Positions 1-5,555 of a DNA stretch of 5,555 bases are shown piece by piece. The translations under genes and the position numbers were made by a program. How positions within the stretch are numbered: position 1 is the first letter of the stretch; every line of letters starts with the position of its first letter. This DNA comes from Bacteroidota bacterium (GTDB taxonomy: Bacteria > Bacteroidota > Bacteroidia > Chitinophagales > Chitinophagaceae), in NCBI GenBank assembly GCA_029778965.1, contig JAKPBL010000264.1, positions 1-5,555 on the forward strand, in the 5' to 3' direction. A model generated the notes under the pieces. The model worked only from the letters and a program-made list of their open reading frames with translations. It ran no database searches and was not told where the DNA came from.

Positions 1-1186
1 TTCCGAACAGCCATAGCGGTATTTTGGAGCCGATACCCGTTTCTATTTCATCGGCGGCGATGATGTATTTTCCTTTGTGCTTTACCTGCGCGGCGGTTTT
101 GCTTTTACCTCCCACTTCTACGATCGTATCATGCACCCTGAAATCGCCGCTATCGGGCAGGCTCACCGTGTATTTCATATTGATGAGCTGGTTCAGTAAA
201 AAAGTTTCGCGGATATTCCCCGTTTCAGGCACCGCTTTCAATGCAAAGGCAAGATTAGGGTTTTCGAGGTAGATCTTGTCAGGCTTCTGCAATGCCGAAA
301 CACCTTTGTTGTCGGCGTGCAGCAGGTTCAGGAGCCGGGCTCTTTGCAGGTGCTGCAGCCAGGCATAGATATATTCACGGCCTACATCCATTTTGCGGGA
401 AAGCGCGGCTACATTGGGTTTGAAAGGCGCCGATTCTGCCAATACGCCCAGCAGCTTTTTGATTTTAAAGGCCGTGGCCACCGTATAAGACTCAGCATAG
501 CTGAGGTCGGTTTCAATGATCGTATTGATGGTCTGGCTCAGCCGCAAAGGAATAGCTGCATGGGTGCTTTCTACGAACAAAGGCAGGTTGCCCCATTGCA
601 GGTATTTCTTAAACCAGGGCAGCGGCTGCAACTGTTCTTTTATATGACCGCTGATGGCGACGTGTTTTTTCAGGATGTCGGCCCATTTATATGCCTGCAT
701 ATGGGGAAAGCCCTGCAATACCAGGAACTCCCGGAACGAAAGACCAGGCAGCTCATAGGTGATCACCCGGCGGCTGAGATCGGCCTCGCCGCGATAGATA
801 TCCAATGCCGAGGACGAAGAAAATACGATGCGTAATTGCGGATAGCCGTCATATATATTCTTCAGCTCACGCGACCAGTGGGGGTATTTATGCACTTCAT
901 CGATGAACAGGTAACGGCCGCCGTTTTTGTAAAATGTATCTGCCGTTTCCACCAGGTTATGGGTGTAGAACCAGTAATGGTCGGCCGTAATATAAAGCAC
1001 TTGTTCCCTGGGCTTTTGTAACCGGTACTTGATGTATTGCAGGATCATGGTGGTTTTACCGGTACCCCGCGGGCCTTTGATGGCCAGCATGCGCTGGTTC
1101 CAGTTGATCTCGTCGATCAGGTACCTGAAAAAATCATCCGTGGTTTGCGCCAGCAAACTGTCCTGGAATTCATACAAAATGTCCAT
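1..1186 (-). CDS. AAA ATPase, DUF4143-type, 3' end beyond window
   Basis: The minus strand is open from ATG 1186-1184 to the left edge without a stop (395 residues). The family is an N-terminal AAA ATPase joined to a C-terminal DUF4143-like region; its members are numerous in Bacteroidota and their cellular role is unknown. Visible parts are Walker A GPRGTGKTT (38-46), Walker B RYLFIDEVHKYPHW (91-104), a sensor-like serine run at 122-127, an SRR arginine pair near 138-140, the LPGLSFREFL segment (146-155), a winged-helix-like stretch around 257-290, and a C-terminal PD-(D/E)xK-like remnant with D348, E357 and K361 in an EVGGK context. The last visible residues, KIPLWLFG, resemble the usual family end, so probably only a few codons are missing. 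An AT-rich duplicated promoter region precedes the start, and a terminator separates it from the upstream repressor, so it is likely a single-gene transcript. The family is clear; substrate and partners are not. Any nuclease activity is unproven. Confidence 0.9.
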   Translation of the reverse strand, partial: MDILYEFQDSLLAQTTDDFFRYLIDEINWNQRMLAIKGPRGTGKTTMILQYIKYRLQKPREQVLYITADHYWFYTHNLVETADTFYKNGGRYLFIDEVHKYPHWSRELKNIYDGYPQLRIVFSSSSALDIYRGEADLSRRVITYELPGLSFREFLVLQGFPHMQAYKWADILKKHVAISGHIKEQLQPLPWFKKYLQWGNLPLFVESTHAAIPLRLSQTINTIIETDLSYAESYTVATAFKIKKLLGVLAESAPFKPNVAALSRKMDVGREYIYAWLQHLQRARLLNLLHADNKGVSALQKPDKIYLENPNLAFALKAVPETGNIRETFLLNQLINMKYTVSLPDSGDFRVHDTIVEVGGKSKTAAQVKHKGKYIIAADEIETGIGSKIPLWLFG

Positions 1187-1191
1187 AAAAG

Positions 1192-1209
1192 TGTATTTTT
1201 CAAAATACA
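1192..1209. promoter_or_regulatory. Candidate operator dyad, proximal copy
   Basis: TGTATTTT-TC-AAAATACA is a perfect 8-bp inverted repeat with a 2-bp spacer, lying just upstream of the ATPase start codon on the minus strand. It overlaps a weak -7-like TATTTTG (minus strand, 1207-1201). Its size and symmetry fit a dimeric repressor site. The neighbouring S24 repressor is the obvious candidate binder, but this is inference from position only. Confidence 0.45.
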
Positions 1210-1224
1210 ATTTACAAGTAAAAG

Positions 1225-1242
1225 TGTATTAATAAAAATACA
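1225..1242. promoter_or_regulatory. Candidate operator dyad, distal copy
   Basis: TGTATTAATAAAAATACA is the equivalent 18-bp element in the second repeat unit, 33 bp away. Its outer arms TGTATT and AATACA are perfectly complementary while the centre has decayed from the proximal copy. On the plus strand it includes TAAAAATAC (1233-1241), which recurs upstream of the repressor gene at 2094-2102. Confidence 0.4.
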
Positions 1243-1270
1243 TTTTTAATGTCCGCCATCGTAAAAACCA

Positions 1271-1298
1271 AAAGCCGCCTCTTGACAGAGGCGGCTTT
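1271..1298 (-). terminator. Intrinsic terminator of the repressor gene
   Basis: A perfect 11-bp stem (AAAGCCGCCTC / GAGGCGGCTTT) with a 6-base loop at 1282-1287 lies 31 bp beyond the repressor stop codon. Read on the minus strand, the GC-rich hairpin is followed by TTTTGGTTTTTAC, a U-rich tail suited to Rho-independent termination. It sits between the repressor and ATPase genes and implies separate transcripts. Plus-strand reading gives only a short T run, and no plus-strand gene ends here. Confidence 0.85.
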
Positions 1299-1329
1299 AC
1301 TAACCCATAAAACTAAAAAACAACCAAGT

Positions 1330-2079
1330 TTAATTCATTTTCTTCTTCAGCGAGGTTACCTGTTCCTGCAGGTTATTGACCAGCGAAGCCAGTTGGTTCA
1401 CGTCCCACCGTTGTTGCAGGTTGGCGCGGGTAATGATCATCTGCGCCTGCCATACTTCTACTATATCATTGGCTTCGACCTGGTAGGGCTGGTACACGGG
1501 GTTATCGCTGACCAGGGTCAACCGGGTTTTTGACTTCGGCGATTTCATGATCCGTTTGTAAACGATGCCCTCCTGCCGCGAAACGACGATATAGGTATTG
1601 CTGTTCTTGACCGACTCCAGGTCTTCTATCTTTTCGCCCACGATCACCGAGCCGCTCGGCGTGGGCAGCATGGAATCGCCCACGATCTCAAACGCGCGGT
1701 ACTGCCCGGGAGCCAGCATAGGCAGGGTGAATGTATTCAGCTCGTCGATAAATTCAGGATCCGCATATCCCGCCAGGTAACCTGCCGCCGCTTTTACCGG
1801 TACGAACTGGATATCCATCGGCGCGCTGGCGAGCTTTTGCGCGCGCCGCCGGGCAATATAGCTGCCGCGGGTGTCGCCCAGGTCCTTCAAAAACAATTCA
1901 TCGAGACTTACCTTGAATATCTCGCTCACCAGTTCCAGCACCTCCAGTCTCGGTTCCGCCCGCTCTTCCTCGTAGGCACCCAACAGCGAACGCTTGATCG
2001 ACAGCTTATTCGAAAATTCTTCCTGTGTCCAGCCCCGCAACTTACGCAGGTATTTGAGGTTTTTTCCGGCAAAAGACAT
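1330..2079 (-). CDS. XRE-family transcriptional repressor with S24 (LexA-like) domain
   Basis: This 249-residue protein joins a DNA-binding domain to a self-cleaving peptidase fold and probably acts as a cytoplasmic dimeric repressor. Residues 5-62 form an XRE helix-turn-helix (LRKLRGWTQEEFSNKLSIKR, then the LLGAYEEERAEPRLEVL recognition region). A linker leads to a LexA/S24 domain from about residue 90, with catalytic Ser136 in GDSMLP and Lys175 in GIVYKRIM, a spacing of 39 that fits the family. Ala-Gly pairs at 99-100 and 103-104 are candidate cleavage sites. The C-terminus (about 225-249) looks like a short coiled coil. It starts at ATG 2079 and stops at TAA 1330-1332, with a terminator behind it. 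It resembles the free-standing S24 regulators common in Bacteroidota rather than LexA proper, which has a winged helix instead of an XRE domain. Palindromic AT-rich DNA upstream suggests autoregulation. A prophage origin is possible, but no phage genes are seen nearby. Confidence 0.9.
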   Translation of the reverse strand: MSFAGKNLKYLRKLRGWTQEEFSNKLSIKRSLLGAYEEERAEPRLEVLELVSEIFKVSLDELFLKDLGDTRGSYIARRRAQKLASAPMDIQFVPVKAAAGYLAGYADPEFIDELNTFTLPMLAPGQYRAFEIVGDSMLPTPSGSVIVGEKIEDLESVKNSNTYIVVSRQEGIVYKRIMKSPKSKTRLTLVSDNPVYQPYQVEANDIVEVWQAQMIITRANLQQRWDVNQLASLVNNLQEQVTSLKKKMN

Positions 2080-2080
2080 G

Positions 2081-2113
2081 CTAAATATTTAGGTAAAAAT
2101 ACTAAATAATTTA
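2081..2113. promoter_or_regulatory. Candidate operator/promoter region of the repressor
   Basis: CTAAATATTTAG (2081-2092) is a perfect 12-bp palindrome directly in front of the repressor start, and the similar CTAAATAATTTA (2102-2113) lies 21 bp away, two helical turns. Between them is TAAAAATAC (2094-2102). On the minus strand a Bacteroidota-like promoter can be drawn: TTG at 2123-2121, 19 bp, then TATTTTTA at 2101-2094 (family consensus roughly TTTG and TAnnTTTG). The palindromes would then sit in the spacer and at the transcription start, a typical repressor layout. On the plus strand, TTTA (2110-2113) and TAATTTTTTG (2134-2143), spaced 20 bp, could serve surE, so the element may be shared. 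Confidence 0.4.
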
Positions 2114-2190
2114 TCCAAAACAAGAAAAGGAAGTAATTTTTTGGGGTGGGCTGCGGCTACTTGCACTAAATTGAGGGCCATTTCAGCATT

Positions 2191-3015
2191 ATGCCTACAA
2201 AAAAGAAAGCTGCACCTGCCGTCAAAAGCGGCCCGACGGTAAAAACCCGGAAAAAAGAGCCTGTTATCCTGGTCACCAACGACGATGGAGTAACCGCCCC
2301 GGGTATTCAAAACCTGGTGGAAGCCGTACGCGGACTGGGCAAAGTAGTGGTGGTGGCGCCCGATAAGCCCCAGTCGGGTATGGGTCATGCGATCACCATC
2401 GGTTCTCCGCTGCGCCTGTCGCCCGTTAGCGTGTATGAAGGCATCGAAGCCTACCAGTGCACGGGCACGCCGGTCGCTTGCGTTAAGCTGGCGGTCGATA
2501 AGGTATTGCATCGACAGCCCGATATCTGCGTGAGCGGCATCAACCATGGCGCCAATCATTCCATCAATGTCATCTATTCGGGAACCATGTCGGCCGCCAT
2601 GGAAGCGGCCATCGAAAGCATTCCCAGCATCGGTTTCTCCCTGCTCGATTATTCGATCGAAGCCGACTTCACGGCCGCCCGCGCCTACGCGCGCCGCATT
2701 ACCGAGCTGGTGCTTGCGCAAAAGTTCGACAAGCACCTATTGCTGAATGTCAACATTCCCCGGCTGCCGCTTGAAGAGATCCGCGGCATGAAAGTATGCC
2801 GCCAGGCTTATGCCAAATACGAAGAAGATTTCATCGAACGAAAGGATCCGCATAACCGCATGTATTACTGGCTGACAGGCGAATTCCAGAACTTCGACAA
2901 GGGAAAAGATACCGATGTATGGGCCCTGGAAAACGGTTATGTAAGCGTAGTGCCCGTACAATTTGATCTCACCAATTACGTTCTTAAGTCCAAACTCGAA
3001 AAAAGCTGGAAATAG
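2191..3015 (+). CDS. surE: 5'/3'-nucleotidase SurE
   Basis: SurE is a metal-dependent cytoplasmic phosphatase that dephosphorylates nucleoside 5'- and 3'-monophosphates, and in some species short polyphosphate. The core motifs are all present: ILVTNDDG (26-33) with metal ligands Asp31 and Asp32, Ser62 in KPQSGMGHAIT, Asn118 in SGINHGAN (115-122), and YSGTMSAAMEA (129-139). GYVSVVPVQFDLTNY near 249-263 is the usual C-terminal end. The 274-residue length is slightly above the family norm because a Lys/Ala/Pro-rich extension of about 24 residues precedes the first strand. ATG 2191 is the only in-frame start before the catalytic motif (the next Met is 64). No Shine-Dalgarno is evident, normal for this phylum. 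It is the first gene of a three-gene plus-strand cluster ending in lpxB and is divergent from the repressor, with 111 bp between them. Confidence 0.96.
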   Translation: MPTKKKAAPAVKSGPTVKTRKKEPVILVTNDDGVTAPGIQNLVEAVRGLGKVVVVAPDKPQSGMGHAITIGSPLRLSPVSVYEGIEAYQCTGTPVACVKLAVDKVLHRQPDICVSGINHGANHSINVIYSGTMSAAMEAAIESIPSIGFSLLDYSIEADFTAARAYARRITELVLAQKFDKHLLLNVNIPRLPLEEIRGMKVCRQAYAKYEEDFIERKDPHNRMYYWLTGEFQNFDKGKDTDVWALENGYVSVVPVQFDLTNYVLKSKLEKSWK

Positions 3016-3017
3016 CC

Positions 3018-3317
3018 ATGTTTAAAAGAGATCATTTGCAGTGGGGGATTTTGCTGGGGCTGCTGGCGCCGCTGGTGGGGCTGGTCGTTTACTATCTCGT
3101 GGCTTTCCTGCCGCGCCATGTCGGCTTTACCGAGTTCATCAGCTACCTGCGCACCTACAAGTCGCTGCTCACCGGCGTAAGCAGTATTTCGCTGGTGGCC
3201 AACGCCATTCTTTTTACCGTTTACATCAATACGCGGCGCGACAAAACCGCCAAAGGCATTTTCATCGCTACCCTGATATATGGCCTGGCTGTGCTGTTGC
3301 TCAAACTGGTTGGCTAA
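3018..3317 (+). CDS. Small three-helix membrane protein of unknown function
   Basis: This 99-residue protein is highly hydrophobic, with three likely membrane helices at about 9-31, 49-70 and 80-98. The basic stretches FKRDH (2-6) and NTRRDKTAK (71-79) suggest a cytoplasmic N-terminus and a cytoplasmic loop between helices 2 and 3. A short loop with FTEFISYLRTYK separates helices 1 and 2. No catalytic motif or signal peptide was recognised. It starts 2 bp after the surE stop and ends 9 bp before lpxB, so it is very probably translated from the same mRNA. That placement is the main evidence for a real gene, together with a coherent topology. A role in the inner membrane near lipid A synthesis is a guess from context. 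I do not recognise a named family. Confidence 0.8.
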   Translation: MFKRDHLQWGILLGLLAPLVGLVVYYLVAFLPRHVGFTEFISYLRTYKSLLTGVSSISLVANAILFTVYINTRRDKTAKGIFIATLIYGLAVLLLKLVG

Positions 3318-3326
3318 ATTCGCTGC

Positions 3327-4430
3327 ATGAAATACTACCTCATCGCCGGCGAAGCCAGCGGCGACCTGCATGGCAGCAATCTCATCCGCGCACTCAGGGA
3401 AAAAGACCCGCATGCCCAATGCCGGTGCTGGGGCGGCGACCTGATGCAGGCGGCGGGCGCCGAGCTGGTGGTGCACTACCGCGACCTCGCCTTCATGGGC
3501 TTTGTAGAGGTATTGTCGAACCTGCGTACGATCTTCCGCAATATTGCCTTGTGCAAACAGGACATCGCCGCTTACCAGCCCGACTGTATTATTTTCATTG
3601 ACTACCCCGGTTTCAACCTGCGCATTGCCAAATGGGCCCGGAAAGCAGGGTATAAAACAGTGTACTATATTTCGCCCCAGGCATGGGCCTGGAAAGAGAA
3701 CCGGGTTAAATCGATCCGGCGCGACATCGACAAGATGCTGGTGATCCTGCCCTTCGAAAAGCCATTTTACGACCGGTGGAATTATGCGGTCGATTATGTG
3801 GGGCATCCGCTGGTGGAAGTGATCGACCGTTTCAAAACCGAGAACGCCAAGCTGCAACCAGATCCGCAACTGGTCGCCCTGCTGCCCGGCAGCCGCAAAC
3901 AGGAGATACTGGTAAAGCTGCCGGTCATGCTTTCGGTTACACGTTTCTTTCCGCACCATCGCTTCGTGGTGGCGCGTGCGCCGGGACTGCCCGACGATTT
4001 CTACGCGCCCATGCTGGCCGGTTATCCCAATGTAGGCGCCGCCAGCAACAGTACCTACGCCCTGCTGATGCAAAGCCGCGCCGCCCTCGTCACCTCCGGT
4101 ACGGCTACCCTTGAAACGGCGCTTTTCGGCGTTCCCGAGGTGGTTTGCTACAAAGGGTCTGCCATATCTTACCAGATAGCCAAACGGCTTATCAAAGTAA
4201 AATTCATTTCGCTGGTGAACCTGATTATGGACCGGCTGGTGGTGAAAGAGCTGATACAAGACGAGCTGAACACCGCCAACCTGGAAAAGGAGTTGGAGCA
4301 ATTGCTGGCCGACGGCCCCTATCGGTCACGGATACTCGAAGATTATACGGCGCTAAAAGCCGAACTCCGCAAAGGGGGCGCTGCCTCTTCCCAGGCGGCT
4401 GCCATCATCGTCGGTTTTCTGGGCGCCTAA
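3327..4430 (+). CDS. lpxB: Lipid-A-disaccharide synthase
   Basis: LpxB (glycosyltransferase family 19) condenses UDP-2,3-diacylglucosamine with lipid X to give the tetra-acyl disaccharide 1-phosphate of lipid A, as a peripheral enzyme on the inner face of the inner membrane. Visible family motifs are AGEASGDLHG (7-16), FIDYPGFNLR with the conserved Asp92 (90-99), ISPQAWAWKENR (115-126), LPFEK (141-145), YVGHPL (157-162), LPGSRKQEI (186-194), TSGTATLETALFGVP (256-270) and SLVNLI (295-300) near the C-terminal nucleotide-binding half. The 367-residue length is close to the usual size of about 370-390, so it is full length. It starts 9 bp after the small membrane protein gene and is the last gene of the cluster. 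Its TAA overlaps the stop of the convergent small gene by 4 bp, and no hairpin terminator is visible at that junction. Confidence 0.97.
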   Translation: MKYYLIAGEASGDLHGSNLIRALREKDPHAQCRCWGGDLMQAAGAELVVHYRDLAFMGFVEVLSNLRTIFRNIALCKQDIAAYQPDCIIFIDYPGFNLRIAKWARKAGYKTVYYISPQAWAWKENRVKSIRRDIDKMLVILPFEKPFYDRWNYAVDYVGHPLVEVIDRFKTENAKLQPDPQLVALLPGSRKQEILVKLPVMLSVTRFFPHHRFVVARAPGLPDDFYAPMLAGYPNVGAASNSTYALLMQSRAALVTSGTATLETALFGVPEVVCYKGSAISYQIAKRLIKVKFISLVNLIMDRLVVKELIQDELNTANLEKELEQLLADGPYRSRILEDYTALKAELRKGGAASSQAAAIIVGFLGA

Positions 4431-4603
4431 CGGCGGAAGAACAGGAACCGGATCAGCATGAACAGCAAGCCGGCCAGGAACATAAAAAGGGATATCCGGT
4501 TGATGCCATGCATATAACCGATCCATTTGCTTTTGGGCGCACGGGGATCCTTTTTTTTGATGTAGAGGTATTCGGCCAATTGTCTTAGTATTCCCATAGA
4601 CAT
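4427..4603 (-). CDS. Small membrane protein, DUF6728-like
   Basis: This 58-residue minus-strand ORF reads MSMGILRQLAEYLYIKKKDP at its start, then a basic linker, YMHGINRIS (30-38), one hydrophobic helix (about 38-56, LFMFLAGLL and onward) and ends RR before TAG. The pattern of a short amphipathic start, IKKKDPxAP, MHGINRIS and a single membrane helix matches, from memory, the Bacteroidota family DUF6728 of about 60 residues; its function is unknown. Translation could begin at ATG 4603 or at ATG 4597 two codons later; neither has a Shine-Dalgarno. It converges on lpxB with overlapping stop codons and is divergent from the TauE-like gene, with 65 bp between starts. Many third positions are C or G, as in neighbouring genes. 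A run of eight A residues (plus-strand T at 4551-4558) encodes part of KKK. The gene call is good; the family name is less certain. Confidence 0.8.
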   Translation of the reverse strand: MSMGILRQLAEYLYIKKKDPRAPKSKWIGYMHGINRISLFMFLAGLLFMLIRFLFFRR

Positions 4604-4613
4604 TATTGATGTA

Positions 4614-4621
4614 CAAAACTA
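4614..4621 (-). promoter_or_regulatory. Candidate -7 element for the small DUF6728-like gene
   Basis: On the minus strand TAGTTTTG matches the Bacteroidota -7 consensus TAnnTTTG. No clear -33 TTTG lies at the expected distance, and the leader to ATG 4603 would be only a few bases, so the call is tentative. Confidence 0.3.
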
Positions 4622-4668
4622 ACAAAATTCAATACCTATATTGCGGCTGAAACACGAAAACCTGTTGC

Positions 4669-5481
4669 ATGATTGCCGGCTACCTGGCTGCTTTAATGAT
4701 CGGACTGACCCTGGGCCTTATTGGCGGCGGGGGCTCTATTCTTACCGTACCTGTGCTGGTATACCTGCTGGCGGTGGACCCCGTTACTGCTACCGCTTAT
4801 TCGCTTTTCATCGTGGGCGCTACAAGCCTGGTGGCTGTTTATCCTAAATACCTGCAGCAGGAAGTGGACTTGCTCGCCGCCCTGCAATTCGGCATTCCTT
4901 CTTTACTCGTGGTATTTCTTACCCGGTCGTTCCTGCTGCCGGCCATTCCGGCGATTATTTTCTACGTGGGCGACCAGCCCGTCACCAAGGGCCGTTTCCT
5001 CCTATTGCTTTTTGCAGCCCTGATGATCGCTGCCGCCATCACCATGATACCCGAAAAAAAAGCGGAGCGGCCGGTGGCTGCAGGAAGCACATCCACACCT
5101 TTCCTTTTTGTGCTGGGCATGGCAGAAGGCATGGTCAGCGGCCTGGTTGGCGCCGGTGGCGGCTTTCTGATCATACCGGTGCTGGTACTGTTCGGCAGGC
5201 TGCCGATGAAACGGGCCGTAGGCACGTCGTTGCTGATCATCGCCATCAAATCACTGGTGGGCTTTGCCGGCGATCTTTCTCACCACGAAGCCATCAACTG
5301 GCCTTTGCTGCTAACGGTCACCGCGTTGTCGGTAGCCGGCATATTGATCGGCACCTATTTTGCGCGACGGGTGCCTGCAGGAAAGCTGAAAAAAGTTTTC
5401 GGCTGGTTCGTATTGATCATGGGCTTGTATATCTGCTGGCGCGAAGGGCGGTTTATCGTTGCTGGCGATAATAAAAAGTAA
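4669..5481 (+). CDS. TauE/SafE-family permease (sulfite exporter family, DUF81)
   Basis: This 270-residue inner-membrane protein belongs to the TauE/SafE (DUF81) family, whose characterised members move sulfite, sulfoacetate or other organosulfur anions. Two homologous halves are visible: GLIGGGGSILTVPVL (16-30) and GLVGAGGGFLIIPVL (158-172), the family's duplicated glycine-rich motif. About seven or eight membrane helices can be drawn (for example 3-33, 39-57, 68-86, 109-126, 145-175, 185-200, 211-231, 243-257). A basic/polar linker near 128-143 separates the halves, and the C-terminus is charged. ATG 4669 is the only reasonable start, since an in-frame stop lies at 4648-4650. Its nearest neighbours give no substrate clue: no rhodanese or sulfur gene is in view. 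The family is solid; a sulfite substrate is only the family default. Confidence 0.92.
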   Translation: MIAGYLAALMIGLTLGLIGGGGSILTVPVLVYLLAVDPVTATAYSLFIVGATSLVAVYPKYLQQEVDLLAALQFGIPSLLVVFLTRSFLLPAIPAIIFYVGDQPVTKGRFLLLLFAALMIAAAITMIPEKKAERPVAAGSTSTPFLFVLGMAEGMVSGLVGAGGGFLIIPVLVLFGRLPMKRAVGTSLLIIAIKSLVGFAGDLSHHEAINWPLLLTVTALSVAGILIGTYFARRVPAGKLKKVFGWFVLIMGLYICWREGRFIVAGDNKK

Positions 5482-5555
5482 ACAGGAAAAAAAAGAAGCG
5501 CAGGCTGAAATAGCTGATGCGCTGCAGCAGCATTTGGAGCCAGCTCTCCTGCATG
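5453..5555 (-). CDS. Possible C-terminal part of a hydrophobic protein, entering from right edge
   Basis: The minus strand is open from the right edge to TAA at 5455-5453. From an in-frame ATG at 5554 it would read 33 residues, beginning MQESWLQMLLQRISYFSLR and followed by a very hydrophobic aromatic stretch (FFFFLFTFYY) and RQQR. It could be the tail of a larger membrane protein or a small one. Third positions in the first half are mostly G or C, like the neighbouring genes. It overlaps the 3' end of the TauE-like gene by 29 bp in convergent orientation. It is short, truncated and unrecognised, so it may be chance. Confidence 0.3.
   Translation of the reverse strand, partial: MQESWLQMLLQRISYFSLRFFFFLFTFYYRQQR

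Larger units (their letters stand above)
1186..1251. repeat. Imperfect 33-bp tandem duplication before the ATPase gene
   Basis: Two adjacent 33-bp units (1186-1218 and 1219-1251) match at about 26 of 33 positions when aligned by hand. Each begins with TAAAAGTGTATT and carries an AAAATACA block at the same offset. The first unit touches the ATPase start codon, so the duplication spans the likely promoter. The 33-bp period is close to three helical turns, which would place both copies on the same face of the DNA. Confidence 0.75.

Noticed and set aside
24..1021. Several plus-strand open frames of 60-170 residues
   Set aside because: They are shadows of the minus-strand ATPase gene, whose frame carries Walker A and B motifs throughout.
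1282..1287. TTGACA resembling a sigma-70 -35 box
   Set aside because: It is the loop of a perfect terminator hairpin, and Bacteroidota use different promoter consensus sequences.
1..2190. ATPase plus S24 repressor as a prophage or toxin-antitoxin/defence module
   Set aside because: No integrase, phage structural gene, toxin partner or attachment repeat is visible, and both families commonly occur as ordinary chromosomal genes in this phylum.
2089..2736. A 215-residue minus-strand open frame opposite surE
   Set aside because: It is antisense to the clearly conserved surE catalytic region and shows no domain of its own.
2976..4301. A 441-residue minus-strand open frame opposite lpxB and the small membrane protein gene
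   Set aside because: It lies antisense to lpxB, whose motifs are unmistakable. Its translation is rich in His and Gln with no recognisable domain, as expected from the reverse frame of GC-biased codons.
4353..4625. A 90-residue minus-strand frame over the small gene and the lpxB end
   Set aside because: It is out of frame with the 58-residue ORF that has the family-like pattern, and it extends antisense into lpxB with low-complexity sequence.

Overview
The window looks like chromosomal DNA of a Bacteroidota bacterium, most likely of the Chitinophagaceae/Sphingobacteriales type. The basis is the gene content (a DUF4143-type AAA ATPase, an XRE-S24 repressor of the form common in this phylum, surE next to lpxB, and a DUF6728-like small protein), starts without Shine-Dalgarno sites, AT-rich promoters beside moderately GC-rich genes, and lipid A synthesis, which implies a Gram-negative envelope. 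The genus assignment is inference.

Left part (1-2190): two minus-strand genes. An ATP-binding protein of the DUF4143 family starts at 1186 and runs off the left edge, probably only a few codons before its stop. Its promoter region holds an imperfect 33-bp tandem duplication with an 18-bp dyad in each copy. A strong hairpin terminator (1271-1298) separates it from the upstream gene, a 249-residue helix-turn-helix/S24 peptidase repressor (1330-2079). The repressor's own upstream region carries AT-rich palindromic elements, so autoregulation is plausible, and regulation of the ATPase is possible.

Middle part (2191-4430): a tight plus-strand cluster of surE (5'-nucleotidase), a 99-residue three-helix membrane protein of unknown function, and lpxB (lipid-A-disaccharide synthase). 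The gaps are 2 and 9 bp, so they are probably co-transcribed.

Right part (4427-5555): a 58-residue minus-strand membrane protein resembling DUF6728 converges on lpxB with a 4-bp overlap of the stop codons. A divergent plus-strand TauE/SafE-family permease follows (4669-5481). A possible minus-strand partial ORF enters from the right edge. No RNA genes, insertion sequences or CRISPR arrays were seen. Nothing here clearly forms a new system; the most interesting parts are the operator-like DNA around the repressor/ATPase pair and the two small membrane proteins flanking lpxB.
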